A stretch of DNA of 41,999 nucleotides, from assembly GCA_948579315.1 (NCBI GenBank), contig CAPAOL010000027.1, positions 1 through 41,999 on the forward strand. The letters run 5' to 3'. Positions 1-7,581 of the stretch are shown piece after piece; the first letter of the stretch is position 1, and each line of letters begins with the position of its first letter. This DNA comes from an uncultured Phocaeicola sp. Its GTDB lineage: Bacteria; Bacteroidota; Bacteroidia; Bacteroidales; Bacteroidaceae. Made by a program: the position numbers and the translations under genes. The notes beneath the pieces are model-generated. The model searched no databases and was not told where the DNA came from. It was given only the letters and a program-made list of their open reading frames with translations.

Positions 1-2
1 TA

Positions 3-410
3 AATAAAATCAATAAATATCTTTTTTGGCCAATATTAACAGAAAGAATGATTCATACAGAACATGCAGAATGGGCTGACCATAGGCAGTGTGGTGGATG
101 GGCGTATATGGATGAGAACGGTGTCATACATTACCAGTTTAAATCTTATGAACCCTCAAATATTCAGAAAAAATGGAGAAAATGGAAAAATATCATATTG
201 AAAAAAATAGGAAAAATATTACTTTATTTACACCAACATCATTTGATCTGGCTTCCAGAAAAGAGGAAACTTAAACTATACTATGGTGATGACTATTCAT
301 GGCTGTTCAATATAAAAAATGAATCCGCGGAGCAAAAAGAGCAAAGAGAAGAGCTATACAAAAACCTTGGATTATTGGCAAAATTTGAGGAAGAGGATAA
401 TAATTCTTGA
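3..410 (+). CDS. C-terminal part of an unrecognised protein, cut by the window edge
   Basis: The frame is open from base 3 and the first ATG is at 48, so the true start probably lies outside the window and these roughly 135 residues are a C-terminal part. I do not recognise the family. The visible sequence is basic in its middle (several K/W-rich stretches around the segment encoded at 165-210), has a hydrophobic and aromatic patch, and ends in an acidic tail. The base composition is AT-rich like the broken genes that follow and unlike the metabolic genes further right. A helicase pseudogene lies downstream on the same strand, so it may belong to the same decayed accessory or defence locus, but that is only context. 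It could itself be a remnant. Confidence 0.45.
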   Translation, partial: NKINKYLFWPILTERMIHTEHAEWADHRQCGGWAYMDENGVIHYQFKSYEPSNIQKKWRKWKNIILKKIGKILLYLHQHHLIWLPEKRKLKLYYGDDYSWLFNIKNESAEQKEQREELYKNLGLLAKFEEEDNNS

Positions 411-764
411 GGGTAGAATATTAAAGTTACCACAACTATAAATTTGTGACTTAACAATATTTGCGAACGATAATATTGAGTAAATATATGTCATCATACA
501 TAGAAAAAAAATATGAGAACCGAAAATAATAAAAATATCGCGAATTTGTTGTGTTCAATAACGGTTACTTTTTTCAAATGAGTTCTTATTTTGAATCGAT
601 GATGAAAATATCAGGTAAAAACAGGGGTGATAATTAATAAGGGAAAACTTGTAATTCTCAGACTTCACATTTCTCAGAACTACCTGTAGAGAGGATGATT
701 AAAAGAACTGTTTCAGTGGTTTCCAATTAATATCATCCTTTCCCTAAACTGGAAAGCATTCAAA
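411..764. other. Degraded stretch without an intact gene
   Basis: No open frame of useful length is present. From the ATG at 488 a plus-strand frame reads 13 codons, hits two consecutive TAA codons, then continues for about 35 protein-like codons (rich in F, Y, M and S) to a stop near 636. This looks like a decayed small gene or the missing front of the helicase pseudogene that follows. Bases 700-764 read in the helicase frame and may contain a little more of it. Confidence 0.4.
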
Positions 765-2333
765 TTGGCTTGCATTGAATCCTATGGGGAAGATTCCGAA
801 TGGTTCACATTTGCTAAAATGGGGATTTTTTGCCACAACGCAGACTTGCTTTTGGATGTTCGACTTCCCTTAGAACGATTAATGCGAAGTGAAAAAACCA
901 GAGTGATTGTCGCCACTTCAACATTAGTACAAGGGGTAAATCTTAGAGTATCAACTGTAATTTCCTCAACACGATATCAAGCAGGAACAGCAATCACCAA
1001 AAGAGATTTTTGGAATATTGCAGGCAGAGCAGGACGTGCATTTGTAGATCATGAAGGGAAGATTTTAGTTGCACTCGATAATTACTGGAAAGGATGAGGA
1101 CAGAGTTGAATGGAAAAGAGGTATTATTTCTGCCTATTTGAATAAAAACAACATAGATAAAGCAGAAAGCGGTTGTTTGAGGTTAATAAGAGAATTAAAA
1201 AACTTATCACTATTAAATGGATTGTCATTTGACACACTTATTAGCTTACTTGCAGAAAAACGTATTGATGAGATTCACGAACAATCAGATGAGATTGATA
1301 CCCTTCTTGATTGGATCGACGACGGCTTATTATCACTACATAATTCTAATAATCCCGAAGGGAATACATTAGAATGGATTGATGATTATTTTGCTAAGTC
1401 CTTGGAATATTTGCAAACTCAATACTACAAAGACATCACTGGTGATGAAGTAAGAAGATTGGGAGAACGTTGTATCTTCTGGCATACCAATAAATTCCGA
1501 TTTACAAATTGAAGATAGAATAAAAGAGGTTATTAGTTTTGTTCAAGGTTATATAAACGGTGAGCAACCATTGGAAGACCGGATTTCACTTCTTGAGAAT
1601 ATTGAAAATACGATAAATGATGTAAATATATTAAAGGAAGATTCTATAAAGAGCGCTGATTCAATGAAAATATGAAGAAAATGGTTAAGTGGAGTTGCGA
1701 TGTCAGATATTGCACAACATGACAATGCTATTAGTATAATAACAAATCATTATTCCTTTAACTTACCCTGGATTCTCAATGGAATATCAAAGAAATTGAA
1801 AAATAGAAATTTGATTGATGAGTCTGAAATCATTGAAGAACTGGTGATTCTTATAGAGTTGGGATTACCCGATATAAAATAAGTCAAAATGTATCAGGCA
1901 GGTATTCATTCAAGATCTTCGACCTTCGAAATTGCAAGTTTATATGAAGATGAGCTTTGGAAAAAAAATATCAAAACATATAAGCAGGATTTAATAACAC
2001 ATACCAATTATTACAAGATGCAAGTATCCGAAAATGCTGCATCATGGATTGAACTATTAGTGAAGTTCTCAAAGAGGGAATTTTTTAAGTTTAAGAAGGT
2101 GTCGAATTTTACTTACAGAAAAGTACATGAACAAACTAAGCGCCTAATTGCCAGATTAATTAACAATGAGCAATATCTATTAAGTTCATATTTTAGTGCT
2201 ATAAATAAAATAGAAAAGATTCAAATGTCAATTTTCTAAAGTTAATGTTCTAAATGGAATCTATTTTGATTATGACGTAAATGATAATCTTTGGAAAATG
2301 ATATTTGTAAACCCATATGTTCAATTTGAATAA
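765..2333 (+). pseudogene. Ski2-like DEAD/DEAH helicase, C-terminal part, multiply broken
   Basis: The conserved C-terminal helicase motifs are clear: motif V as VIVATSTLVQGVNL (about 906-947) and motif VI as NIAGRAGRAF (about 1014-1043), typical of Ski2-like superfamily 2 helicases. Later segments about LPWILNGISKKL and YQAGIHSRSS continue the helical C-terminal region. The reading frame changes near 1085-1097, again near 1500-1512, and again near 2225-2240. In-frame stops are TGA at 1673-1675 and TAA at 1880-1882. The conserved text ends in a third frame at the TAA at 2331-2333. The N-terminal half, with Walker A and DEAH motifs, is absent, so no active helicase can be made. Helicases of this type occur in phage-defence loci such as Hachiman HamB; which subfamily this was I cannot tell. 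Confidence 0.8.
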
Positions 2334-2494
2334 TTGCTTTATACACCTGCTTCCCATACTTCTTTTTTCATTTTTTTAAGAGCGCTGAAGGCAAACTATC
2401 GACGGGAGAATCATACTCGAATATCCCTTGACGAATAATTTCATATTATCACCAGTTAATTAGTTCTACATTTATGAAAATAACTGACTTTTCG

Positions 2495-2509
2495 TGACAA
2501 TATATGACA
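2495..2509. promoter_or_regulatory. Possible operator: TGACA direct repeat
   Basis: TGACA occurs at 2495 and 2505, exactly one helical turn apart, 70-85 bp upstream of the first HTH pseudogene. Such phased short repeats could be binding sites for that regulator family. This is a weak pattern-based guess. The rest of 2334-2580 holds nothing else I can name. Confidence 0.2.
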
Positions 2510-2580
2510 CTATCATCTAAATCATGAAAATACTATCTATCTTGCATCAAAATTATAGTATAATTTAAGAGAATATTATT

Positions 2581-2898
2581 ATGGAAGTCATTTACATTGA
2601 AACCAAGCTGTTTGAAAAAATGATGAATCAATTCAACGCTTTTACAAAACAAGTAGATTCGCTTTGTCAAAAAGTTGATGTCAAAAATCTTGGTGCATGA
2701 ATGGATAGCCAAGATGTATGTTTGAGATTGAATATTTCTCCCCGAACATTACAAACCCTAAGAGATAATGGTAAATTACCTTATTCACAAATTCAGCACA
2801 AGATTTTCTATAAGCCGGAAGATGTAGAGGCATTATTAACTATTGTCGGGCTTCAACGGAAAGAGAAAATTTTAAAATCAAAAAATATAAATCTATAG
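2581..2898 (+). pseudogene. Excisionase-like helix-turn-helix protein, broken by one TGA
   Basis: Read through, the frame gives a 105-residue protein: a short helical N-terminus (about residues 1-38) and a MerR/excisionase-type HTH with the hallmarks DVCLRLNISPRTLQTLRDNG and KIFYKPEDVEALL. This family is common in Bacteroides integrative elements, where it is thought to regulate excision or transfer. A TGA at 2698-2700 interrupts it directly before Met-Asp-Ser-Gln, where relatives as I remember them usually have Trp, so TGG to TGA is the simplest explanation. An ATG directly follows the stop, so reinitiation could still give a 65-residue HTH domain. The next gene starts 3 bp downstream and is a paralogue with the same kind of lesion. 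Confidence 0.75.
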
Positions 2899-2901
2899 GT
2901 C

Positions 2902-3198
2902 ATGGAAGGAATTATAATGAAAGACAACAAACAGGTTGTTGCTTTTTTCAAAGCATTGGACAGTATGCTTGTGAAAATGAACAAGATCGTAGATAATAGC
3001 CGTCCTCCATTGAATGGAGAGCGATATATTACAGATAAGGAGTTAGCCCAATGATTAAAAATTAGCAGAAGAACTTTGCAAGAGTATCGTAACAATGGAA
3101 TGCTTCCTTATTATCAGCTAGGAGGAAAGATCTTGTATAAAGAATCAGATGTGGAAAAGTTATTGGAAGATAATTATCGTAAGGCTTTTCAAGAGTAG
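2902..3198 (+). pseudogene. Second excisionase-like helix-turn-helix protein, broken by one TGA
   Basis: Read through, the frame encodes 98 residues: a helical N-terminus (residues 1-37), then the HTH/wing region with KISRRTLQEYRNNGMLPYY and GGKILYKESDVEKLL. It is a paralogue of the gene 3 bp upstream; such tandem pairs are typical of Bacteroides mobile elements. The TGA at 3052-3054, after Glu-Leu-Ala-Gln, falls at the start of the recognition region and would remove the DNA-binding part. The original codon was probably TGG or CGA. No ATG lies just after the stop, so reinitiation is less likely here than in its neighbour. Confidence 0.75.
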
Positions 3199-3451
3199 AT
3201 ACTCTATCTAGTCTGAAATATTATCAAAGGTGTTCCGTATAATACTCATCTGATTATAAGAATATTACATTCAATTAATAGCTCATAAATTAGCATATCA
3301 AATAGAAAATTCGTAACTTTGTAACATGATAGAAGGATGAATACCACTGTAAAATGCAGCAGGTAATACAGGGTGAAATCGGAGGACTTCACAAACCCGA
3401 TATCTTAGAAAGACTGATAATCAAATGGTTACAGAAGCATAATATAAAGTG
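3199..3451. other. AT-rich non-coding stretch with a lone -7-like box
   Basis: TAACTTTG at 3314-3321 fits the Bacteroides -7 consensus, but no TTTG lies at the right distance upstream. The short frame starting at the ATG at 3327 stops after four codons. A 72-codon frame at 3354-3572 runs straight through the tRNA-derived segment and terminator that follow, so I do not treat it as a gene. Confidence 0.4.
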
Positions 3452-3475
3452 TTCGAGCCCCAGGCGGATCACTCG
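3452..3475 (+). other. Fragment of a tRNA gene 3' end, candidate attachment site
   Basis: TTCGAGCCCCAGGCGGATCA at 3452-3471 reads as a T-loop, the 3' side of a T-stem (CCCAG) and the 3' side of an acceptor stem (GCGGATC) with discriminator A. The 5' partner CTGGG is not present upstream, so only the 3' end of a tRNA is here. Tyrosine-recombinase elements integrate into tRNA 3' ends and leave exactly this scar. A partner strand GATCCGC would suit a tRNA-Lys-like gene, but that identity is a guess. It sits where the AT-rich broken genes give way to ordinary chromosome. Confidence 0.55.
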
Positions 3476-3496
3476 AAAAAGCAGAGAGTTACATAA
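3458..3496 (+). repeat. 39-bp repeat, copy 1 (inverted copy at 7342-7379)
   Basis: This segment, from the T-stem of the tRNA fragment to 25 bp beyond its end, matches the reverse complement of 7342-7379 with one substitution and one single-base gap. The match includes sequence downstream of the tRNA end (GAAAAA, then CAGAGAGTTACATAA), so both copies descend from the same tRNA flank. Confidence 0.85.
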
Positions 3497-3514
3497 AAGT
3501 AGCTCTCTTTTTTT
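3483..3514 (+). terminator. Rho-independent terminator after the tRNA fragment
   Basis: AGAGAGTTAC (3483-3492) pairs with GTAGCTCTCT (3499-3508), a 10-bp stem with one U-G pair and a six-base loop, followed by a run of T. It fits the original terminator of the tRNA whose 3' end lies just upstream. Confidence 0.7.
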
Positions 3515-3685
3515 ATGCCCAAATTGCGTTGGTTTACTTTTACTTACTTTCATAAGAAAATATAGGCACTGACTGAATTTGCTAAACGAGAGGAGAAAAA
3601 CTTACCACCAAATATAACGAAGAACCTACATTATAATAACGATCAGCTCCGCCAATCCCCCATCCATACCATATCACTAAAAAGA

Positions 3686-3730
3686 ATCCGGTTGAAACTT
3701 CTCCCCAAGGGTGGATTATTTCAACCGGAT
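3686..3730 (-). terminator. Terminator of the esterase/SGNH gene
   Basis: ATCCGGTTGAAA (3686-3697) and TTTCAACCGGAT (3719-3730) form a perfect 12-bp stem 27 bp beyond the minus-strand stop codon, followed on that strand by TTCTTTTTAG. The minus-strand gene at 3757-5142 is the only unit it can serve. Confidence 0.75.
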
Positions 3731-3756
3731 ATTTCACAATCGTCAAGTTCCTTATT

Positions 3757-5142
3757 TTACTTTTTCAAGGACTGATAGACAGCTTTTGCCATCACTTTGG
3801 CCCCCTCTTCATTCGGATGGATCTTATCCGGGAACATCTGGGGTATCCCATCCATTGCTGTGTGAAGATCGATAATAGGCAGGTTATTTTTCTTGGCAAC
3901 CTTCTTTATCATCGGAATGATTTGTTTAGAGATGATGTCATCGTTGATACCATTACCGGTCAGATAAGCTTTGGAAGGATAACAAAGATAAATCTTCGGT
4001 TGAGCCGGCAACGCTTTGAAAGCATCGACCATTGTTTGCAGATCTTTCGTGAAGTCTGCCTTATATTTCCAGTTGAATGATTTACTGTCATTCGTACCCA
4101 ACTTGATCACCACAATATTAGGATTGAAAGCCAGCGCATCCTGATATGCCTTTTCTTTCATATAAGGATGATCGCCCTTGTTGAGCATAGTGCGGGCACT
4201 GACTCCGAAATTCTTTACCCAATAAGCCTCGCCCAGCATACGGCCCAACACTGCCGGATAACCGTCACGATCGCGATTCTTGATACGTGCTCCATACGTA
4301 ATGCTATTTCCGATGCAAGCTACACGGATCGCATCTTTATGAGGCACTTTGAAACTACGGAGCCAAGACGTCAGCTCGTCCAGCATTTCATTCTTATAGA
4401 GGAAGCCCTCGCGAATCCCCCATCCATGTCCGCCGGAAGGATAAATATGAAGCACTGAAGGAACATGGTTCTTGTTCAGCGCCAAATAATAATTCACTCC
4501 GTTGGCAGGCGGAACAACCTTATCATCATCACTATATACGATAAAAGCACGTGGCGTATCTTTCGTCACTTGCTTTTCATTAGAGTATTCAAGTTCCAGT
4601 TCGGCAGAAGCATCTTTCCCCAAAAGGTTGTCGTGAGAGCCTCTATGGGTATAAGATTTATCCATCGTAATCACAGGATAGAAAAGAATCTGAAAGTTCG
4701 GACGAAGTTCGGGCTTGGCATGAGTGGCAATGGTAGAAGCCAGATGTCCGCCGGCGGAAGAGCCCATGATACCAATGTCATTCGGATTCAAATTCCAGAC
4801 ATCGGCACTGTCACGCACCAGTTTCATTGCTGCTTCAGCATCCGAAATGGGCAATGTACGGTCACCGTTCGGCATCCGGTATTTCAGCACAATCAATGCA
4901 ATGCCTTGTTTATTGAAATAGGGCGCCCAATCGCATCCTTCGTGTTCGAATGCCAAATGCGAATATCCGCCTCCCGGACACGCCACCACCGCACGTCCTG
5001 TTGCCAACTCAGGCGCAGGAAGGAATACGCGAAGTGAAGGTTGTTCAATATCAAAAGGTTTCGGAGCATTTTGCGCTACCGTTTGTGAACCTGCTAAAAA
5101 GAGAAGCAGCAAGATAAAAATAGTAGAAAATTTCTGTTTCAT
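3757..5142 (-). CDS. Secreted two-domain esterase: alpha/beta-hydrolase fused to SGNH/GDSL hydrolase
   Basis: The 461-residue protein starts with a signal peptide (residues 1-23, ending at AQ-NA). Residues 30-265 are an alpha/beta-hydrolase of the BD-FAE/acetyl-esterase type: oxyanion-hole motif PGGGY (56-60), nucleophile elbow GSSAG with Ser129, acid in the DDD run at 205-207, and His239 in SGGHGWG. Residues 270-461 are an SGNH hydrolase: GNSIT with Ser280, Gly313, GTND with Asn351, and DKIHP with Asp439 and His442. Both active sites look complete. The pairing suggests removal of acetyl or other ester groups from polysaccharides or host glycans in the periplasm or at the surface, but the substrate cannot be read from sequence. 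It stands alone, with its own terminator. Confidence 0.85.
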   Translation of the reverse strand: MKQKFSTIFILLLLFLAGSQTVAQNAPKPFDIEQPSLRVFLPAPELATGRAVVACPGGGYSHLAFEHEGCDWAPYFNKQGIALIVLKYRMPNGDRTLPISDAEAAMKLVRDSADVWNLNPNDIGIMGSSAGGHLASTIATHAKPELRPNFQILFYPVITMDKSYTHRGSHDNLLGKDASAELELEYSNEKQVTKDTPRAFIVYSDDDKVVPPANGVNYYLALNKNHVPSVLHIYPSGGHGWGIREGFLYKNEMLDELTSWLRSFKVPHKDAIRVACIGNSITYGARIKNRDRDGYPAVLGRMLGEAYWVKNFGVSARTMLNKGDHPYMKEKAYQDALAFNPNIVVIKLGTNDSKSFNWKYKADFTKDLQTMVDAFKALPAQPKIYLCYPSKAYLTGNGINDDIISKQIIPMIKKVAKKNNLPIIDLHTAMDGIPQMFPDKIHPNEEGAKVMAKAVYQSLKK

Positions 5143-5233
5143 AGTATCTATGTACTTTGATTAGTGAATAATTAGATGCGCGAAGATAGTAATTTTGCGT
5201 CTCTTTGCACCCCATTTTGAGTAGAAAAATGAT

Positions 5234-5326
5234 ATGCAAGGAATAAAGAATCTGACACAAGGCGCTATCAACCGTCAACTGTTTAACTTGGCAATGCCGA
5301 TGTCGGTCCGAGTTATTTTAACTTAA
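5234..5326 (+). pseudogene. N-terminal remnant of a MATE-family efflux transporter
   Basis: The ATG at 5234 opens 30 codons; the first 23 or so (KNLTQGAINRQLFNLAMPM) are the conserved start of Bacteroides MATE transporters, just before the first membrane helix. After about 5300 the similarity stops and the frame ends at TAA 5324-5326. A -7-like box TAATTTTG lies upstream at 5190-5197. The other 400 or so residues of a MATE protein are missing, and the ompA-like promoter follows at once, so a deletion probably joined the two. Confidence 0.65.
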
Positions 5327-5352
5327 AAAGTACACGCTTGCCAAATAATATG

Positions 5353-5360
5353 TATCTTTG
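5353..5360 (+). promoter_or_regulatory. -7 box of the OmpA-like lipoprotein gene
   Basis: TATCTTTG matches the Bacteroides TAnnTTTG element, 72 bp upstream of the chosen ATG at 5432. No exact TTTG sits at the -33 distance. Confidence 0.55.
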
Positions 5361-5431
5361 CATTGTTATTGATTATGCGAAGTGATTCGTATAAAAACAT
5401 TTTTATAAACCTATTAAAATACATCAAGATT

Positions 5432-6148
5432 ATGAACAAGATGAAATTTATGGTTCTCTTTATGAGCATTGCCATGATATTTGGTAGCTGTGGAAGTATG
5501 AACAACACTGGTAAAGGTGCTGCCATCGGTGGTGGTTCGGGTGCTGCACTGGGTGCGATCCTGGGAGGTGTTATCGGCAAAGGTAAAGGTGCCGCTATCG
5601 GTGCTGCTATCGGTACAGCAGTAGGCGCCGGCACAGGTGCTCTTATCGGTAAGAAGATGGACAAAGCAGCAGCTGAAGCAAAACAAATTGAAGGCGCACA
5701 AGTAGAACAGATAACAGACAACAACGGATTGCAAGCCGTGAAAGTAACATTCGATTCGGGTATTCTTTTCACTACCGGTAATGCCAATCTAAGTGCTGCT
5801 GCCAAATCTGCTTTAAGCAAGTTTGCCAACAATGTGCTCAACCAGAACCGGGATATGGACGTATCTATCTACGGATATACCGACAACCAGGGCTGGAAAA
5901 ACAGCACTGCTGCACAAAGCCAGCAAAAAAACCTGAACTTATCACAAGAACGTGCGCAAAGTGTGTCCAGCTACTTGTTGAGTTGCGGTGTTTCTACCAA
6001 TCAAATCAAGAGTGTACAGGGAATGGGTGAAAGCGATCCTGTTGCAAGCAATGACACTGCTGCTGGTCGCGAACAAAACCGTCGTGTAGAAGTATACATG
6101 TACGCAAGCGAGCAAATGATTAAAGATGCACAGGCAGCCGCTAACTAA
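5432..6148 (+). CDS. OmpA-family lipoprotein with glycine-zipper segment
   Basis: I chose the ATG at 5432 because it places a lipoprotein signal peptide at the N-terminus: a hydrophobic stretch, then lipobox FGSC with Cys20. The upstream in-frame start at 5363 would put the promoter almost at the start codon and spoil the signal. Residues 28-73 are a glycine zipper (repeated GAAIG/GAxxG, like the 17-kDa antigen and YMGG families). Residues 105-225 are an OmpA-like peptidoglycan-binding domain with the helix containing LSQERAQSV and the C-terminal NRRVEV motif; Asp151 and an Arg near 217 fit the diaminopimelate-binding pair. The 238-residue product probably tethers the outer membrane to peptidoglycan. 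It is monocistronic. Confidence 0.9.
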   Translation: MNKMKFMVLFMSIAMIFGSCGSMNNTGKGAAIGGGSGAALGAILGGVIGKGKGAAIGAAIGTAVGAGTGALIGKKMDKAAAEAKQIEGAQVEQITDNNGLQAVKVTFDSGILFTTGNANLSAAAKSALSKFANNVLNQNRDMDVSIYGYTDNQGWKNSTAAQSQQKNLNLSQERAQSVSSYLLSCGVSTNQIKSVQGMGESDPVASNDTAAGREQNRRVEVYMYASEQMIKDAQAAAN

Positions 6149-6198
6149 AAAATGACTGCGTCGTACACGCAATCTACTGTTTTCTTTTAAGAGATAAG

Positions 6199-6290
6199 AG
6201 GCTGTTTAAAAAGTCGTTAGTAATTCCAACTCCCCTCCTTCCCGAAGGAGAATGATGATGGAACCGACTCTTTGGACAGCCTTTTCTTTT
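6199..6290 (+). terminator. Branched terminator after the OmpA-like gene
   Basis: AGGCTGT (6199-6205) pairs with ACAGCCT (6276-6282), extended by AAGTCG/CGACT just inside, and is followed by TTTCTTTT. The wide loop contains a second perfect hairpin, CTCCTTCCCGAAGGAG (6235-6250). That inner hairpin is the same core as in the foldback elements at 15499, 22627, 30897 and 36432. Confidence 0.6.
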
Positions 6291-6634
6291 GATAAGAGAT
6301 CTCCCAACCTGCCAATGGCAGTCAGTGGATACACAAAGGGCTCGAAGTCTACTTTACGTTTTTTTATCGAACTCTTTTGGGCGAAAAAAAGAAGGTGTCC
6401 CGAAAAGTCAACTCCTTACTTTTTTCACTTACAGTTTGTAAGTCAACAAAGAAATATCATTCAATAAACTTGAATTCATTACCTTTCTCATGCATTATGG
6501 ATGTATCTTTTTTATCAGGGAATAATGGTAATTTCATTCTTTCATTTTTAAACAGCAAGTAACAGTAAGGGGCTATCCGACTTTTTGGACAGCCCCTCCT
6601 GCTAACAGACTTGTTTATATGTGTTATCCCTCCA
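6291..6634. other. Non-coding stretch with a hairpin beyond the sigma-factor gene
   Basis: Short open frames here overlap each other and show no protein character. GGGGCTATCC (6569-6578) pairs with GGACAGCCCC (6587-6596), with one mismatch, about 40 bp beyond the stop of the minus-strand sigma gene. It could end that transcript, though the T-run is poor. A similar weak hairpin lies near 6392-6415. Confidence 0.4.
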
Positions 6635-7138
6635 TTATACAAAATCTTTCAATTCGCGTTGCAAACGTTGCCGCGTGAAAAATATGCGGCTTTTCACTGT
6701 GCCCAACGGTAGTCCTAATTTCTCTGCAATTTCGCGGTATTTAAAGCCTGACACATGCATAGAGAAAGGAATTTTATACTCCCGTGGAAGTGCATTAACG
6801 ATGCGGTGCATTTCTTTCAGGTCGTAAGCACCTTCCGTACTTTCAAATCCCGAATCTTGTGGCATATTTAAATGATAATAATTATCAGTCTGGTCAACAA
6901 AAGTCTGATCACGTACTACTTTACGGTAGTTATTAATAAATATATTACGCATGATGGTGTACATCCATCCTTTGAAATTTGTGTCCGGAACATATTTTTC
7001 TTCATTATCTAATGCTTTTAAAGACGTTTCTTGCAATAAATCGTTTGCTTCTTCGCGGTTGGCAGTCAATTTATAAGCAAAACGAAGCAACTCTTCCTGT
7101 ACTCCAATTAAATCTTTTCTGAAACTTAAACTTTTCAT
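6635..7138 (-). CDS. ECF-type RNA polymerase sigma factor
   Basis: The 167-residue protein has the two-domain plan of extracytoplasmic-function sigma factors. Region 2 (about residues 12-85) includes AYKLTANREEANDLLQETSL and the -10 recognition segment with FKGWMYTIMRNIFINNYRK. Region 4 (about 108-162) includes LPREYKIPFSMHVSGFKYRE and GLPLGTVKSRIFFTRQRLQ, a standard HTH. Length is normal. No anti-sigma gene lies next to it on either side, so it resembles the stand-alone housekeeping ECF factors of Bacteroides more than the FecR-linked ones. A minus-strand TAAACTTG about 50 bp upstream of the ATG is one base from the -7 consensus. Confidence 0.9.
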   Translation of the reverse strand: MKSLSFRKDLIGVQEELLRFAYKLTANREEANDLLQETSLKALDNEEKYVPDTNFKGWMYTIMRNIFINNYRKVVRDQTFVDQTDNYYHLNMPQDSGFESTEGAYDLKEMHRIVNALPREYKIPFSMHVSGFKYREIAEKLGLPLGTVKSRIFFTRQRLQRELKDFV

Positions 7139-7341
7139 ACTTTAATGGTTTTATGGTTAATATCTCGATTTTCTCGATGTTTGCAAGTTTAAAGGTTTTT
7201 TGCTTATCAAGCAGGGTAGGATCCGTTATTTTTAGGGTGAAATTCTATCAATTGATAGATTTTAGGTGTTTTCTGATAGTTTTTAGGTGGTGATTAGCGG
7301 AATTTATCCCCTATTGCTTGGTTAAAAAAACAATAGATTAC

Positions 7342-7379
7342 TTATGTAACTCTCTGATTTTTCAGTGATCCGCCTGGGG
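7342..7379 (-). repeat. 38-bp repeat, inverted copy 2 of the tRNA 3' end segment
   Basis: On the minus strand this reads CCCCAGGCGGATCACT followed by GAAAAATCAGAGAGTTACA, nearly the same as 3458-3496. The T-loop upstream of CCCC is not conserved here, so this is a shorter piece of the tRNA end. No full tRNA can be folded around it. Confidence 0.85.
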
Positions 7380-7479
7380 TGGGATTTTATATGAATGTGA
7401 ATTCTAAGACTTCACGTTATATTATTAAATAAGAAGGAAACGCTCAAGCGGGTGAAAATTGGTCTAAACTTATAAATAA

Positions 7480-7531
7480 CAGGGATTTCTGTTTAATTTT
7501 CATAAAGGGAACAGGAGTATCCCTGTCTTTT
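7480..7531 (+). terminator. Nested hairpin with T-run, terminator-like, no known upstream gene
   Basis: ACAGGGAT (near 7480) pairs with ATCCCTGT (7519-7526), an inner CTGTT pairs with AACAG, and CTTTTT follows. It has the form of a plus-strand terminator. Nothing on the plus strand between the OmpA-like gene and this point needs one, so it may end an unseen small transcript or act as a leader attenuator of the DUF4251 gene. Confidence 0.4.
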
Positions 7532-7581
7532 TCGTATATTTGATTGTTATACGTATATACATCAATCTAAAAACAACTGAT

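Larger units (their letters stand above)
7139..7581. other. Intergenic region between sigma factor and DUF4251 gene
   Basis: No credible gene. It contains a short palindromic run (ATCAATTGAT, 7247-7256), the second copy of the tRNA-derived repeat, a nested hairpin with T-run, and a -7-like TATATTTG at 7535-7542 that could serve the DUF4251 gene starting at 7582. Confidence 0.5.

Noticed and set aside
1673..3054. UGA recoding (Trp or selenocysteine) as explanation for three in-frame TGA codons
   Set aside because: No other gene in the window uses internal TGA, Bacteroides uses TGA as a stop, and the helicase also has frameshifts and a TAA stop. Pseudogene decay is simpler.
3354..3572. Open frame of 72 codons
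   Set aside because: It runs through the tRNA 3' fragment and its terminator hairpin, so it cannot be a normal gene; the residues show no family pattern.
4465..5037. 190-codon frame opposite the esterase/SGNH gene
   Set aside because: Antisense shadow; no promoter, no family pattern, and the opposite strand has complete active sites.
7382..7460. Full tRNA gene around the inverted repeat copy
   Set aside because: No GATCCGC acceptor partner or D- and anticodon-arm pairing is found at the proper distance on the minus strand.
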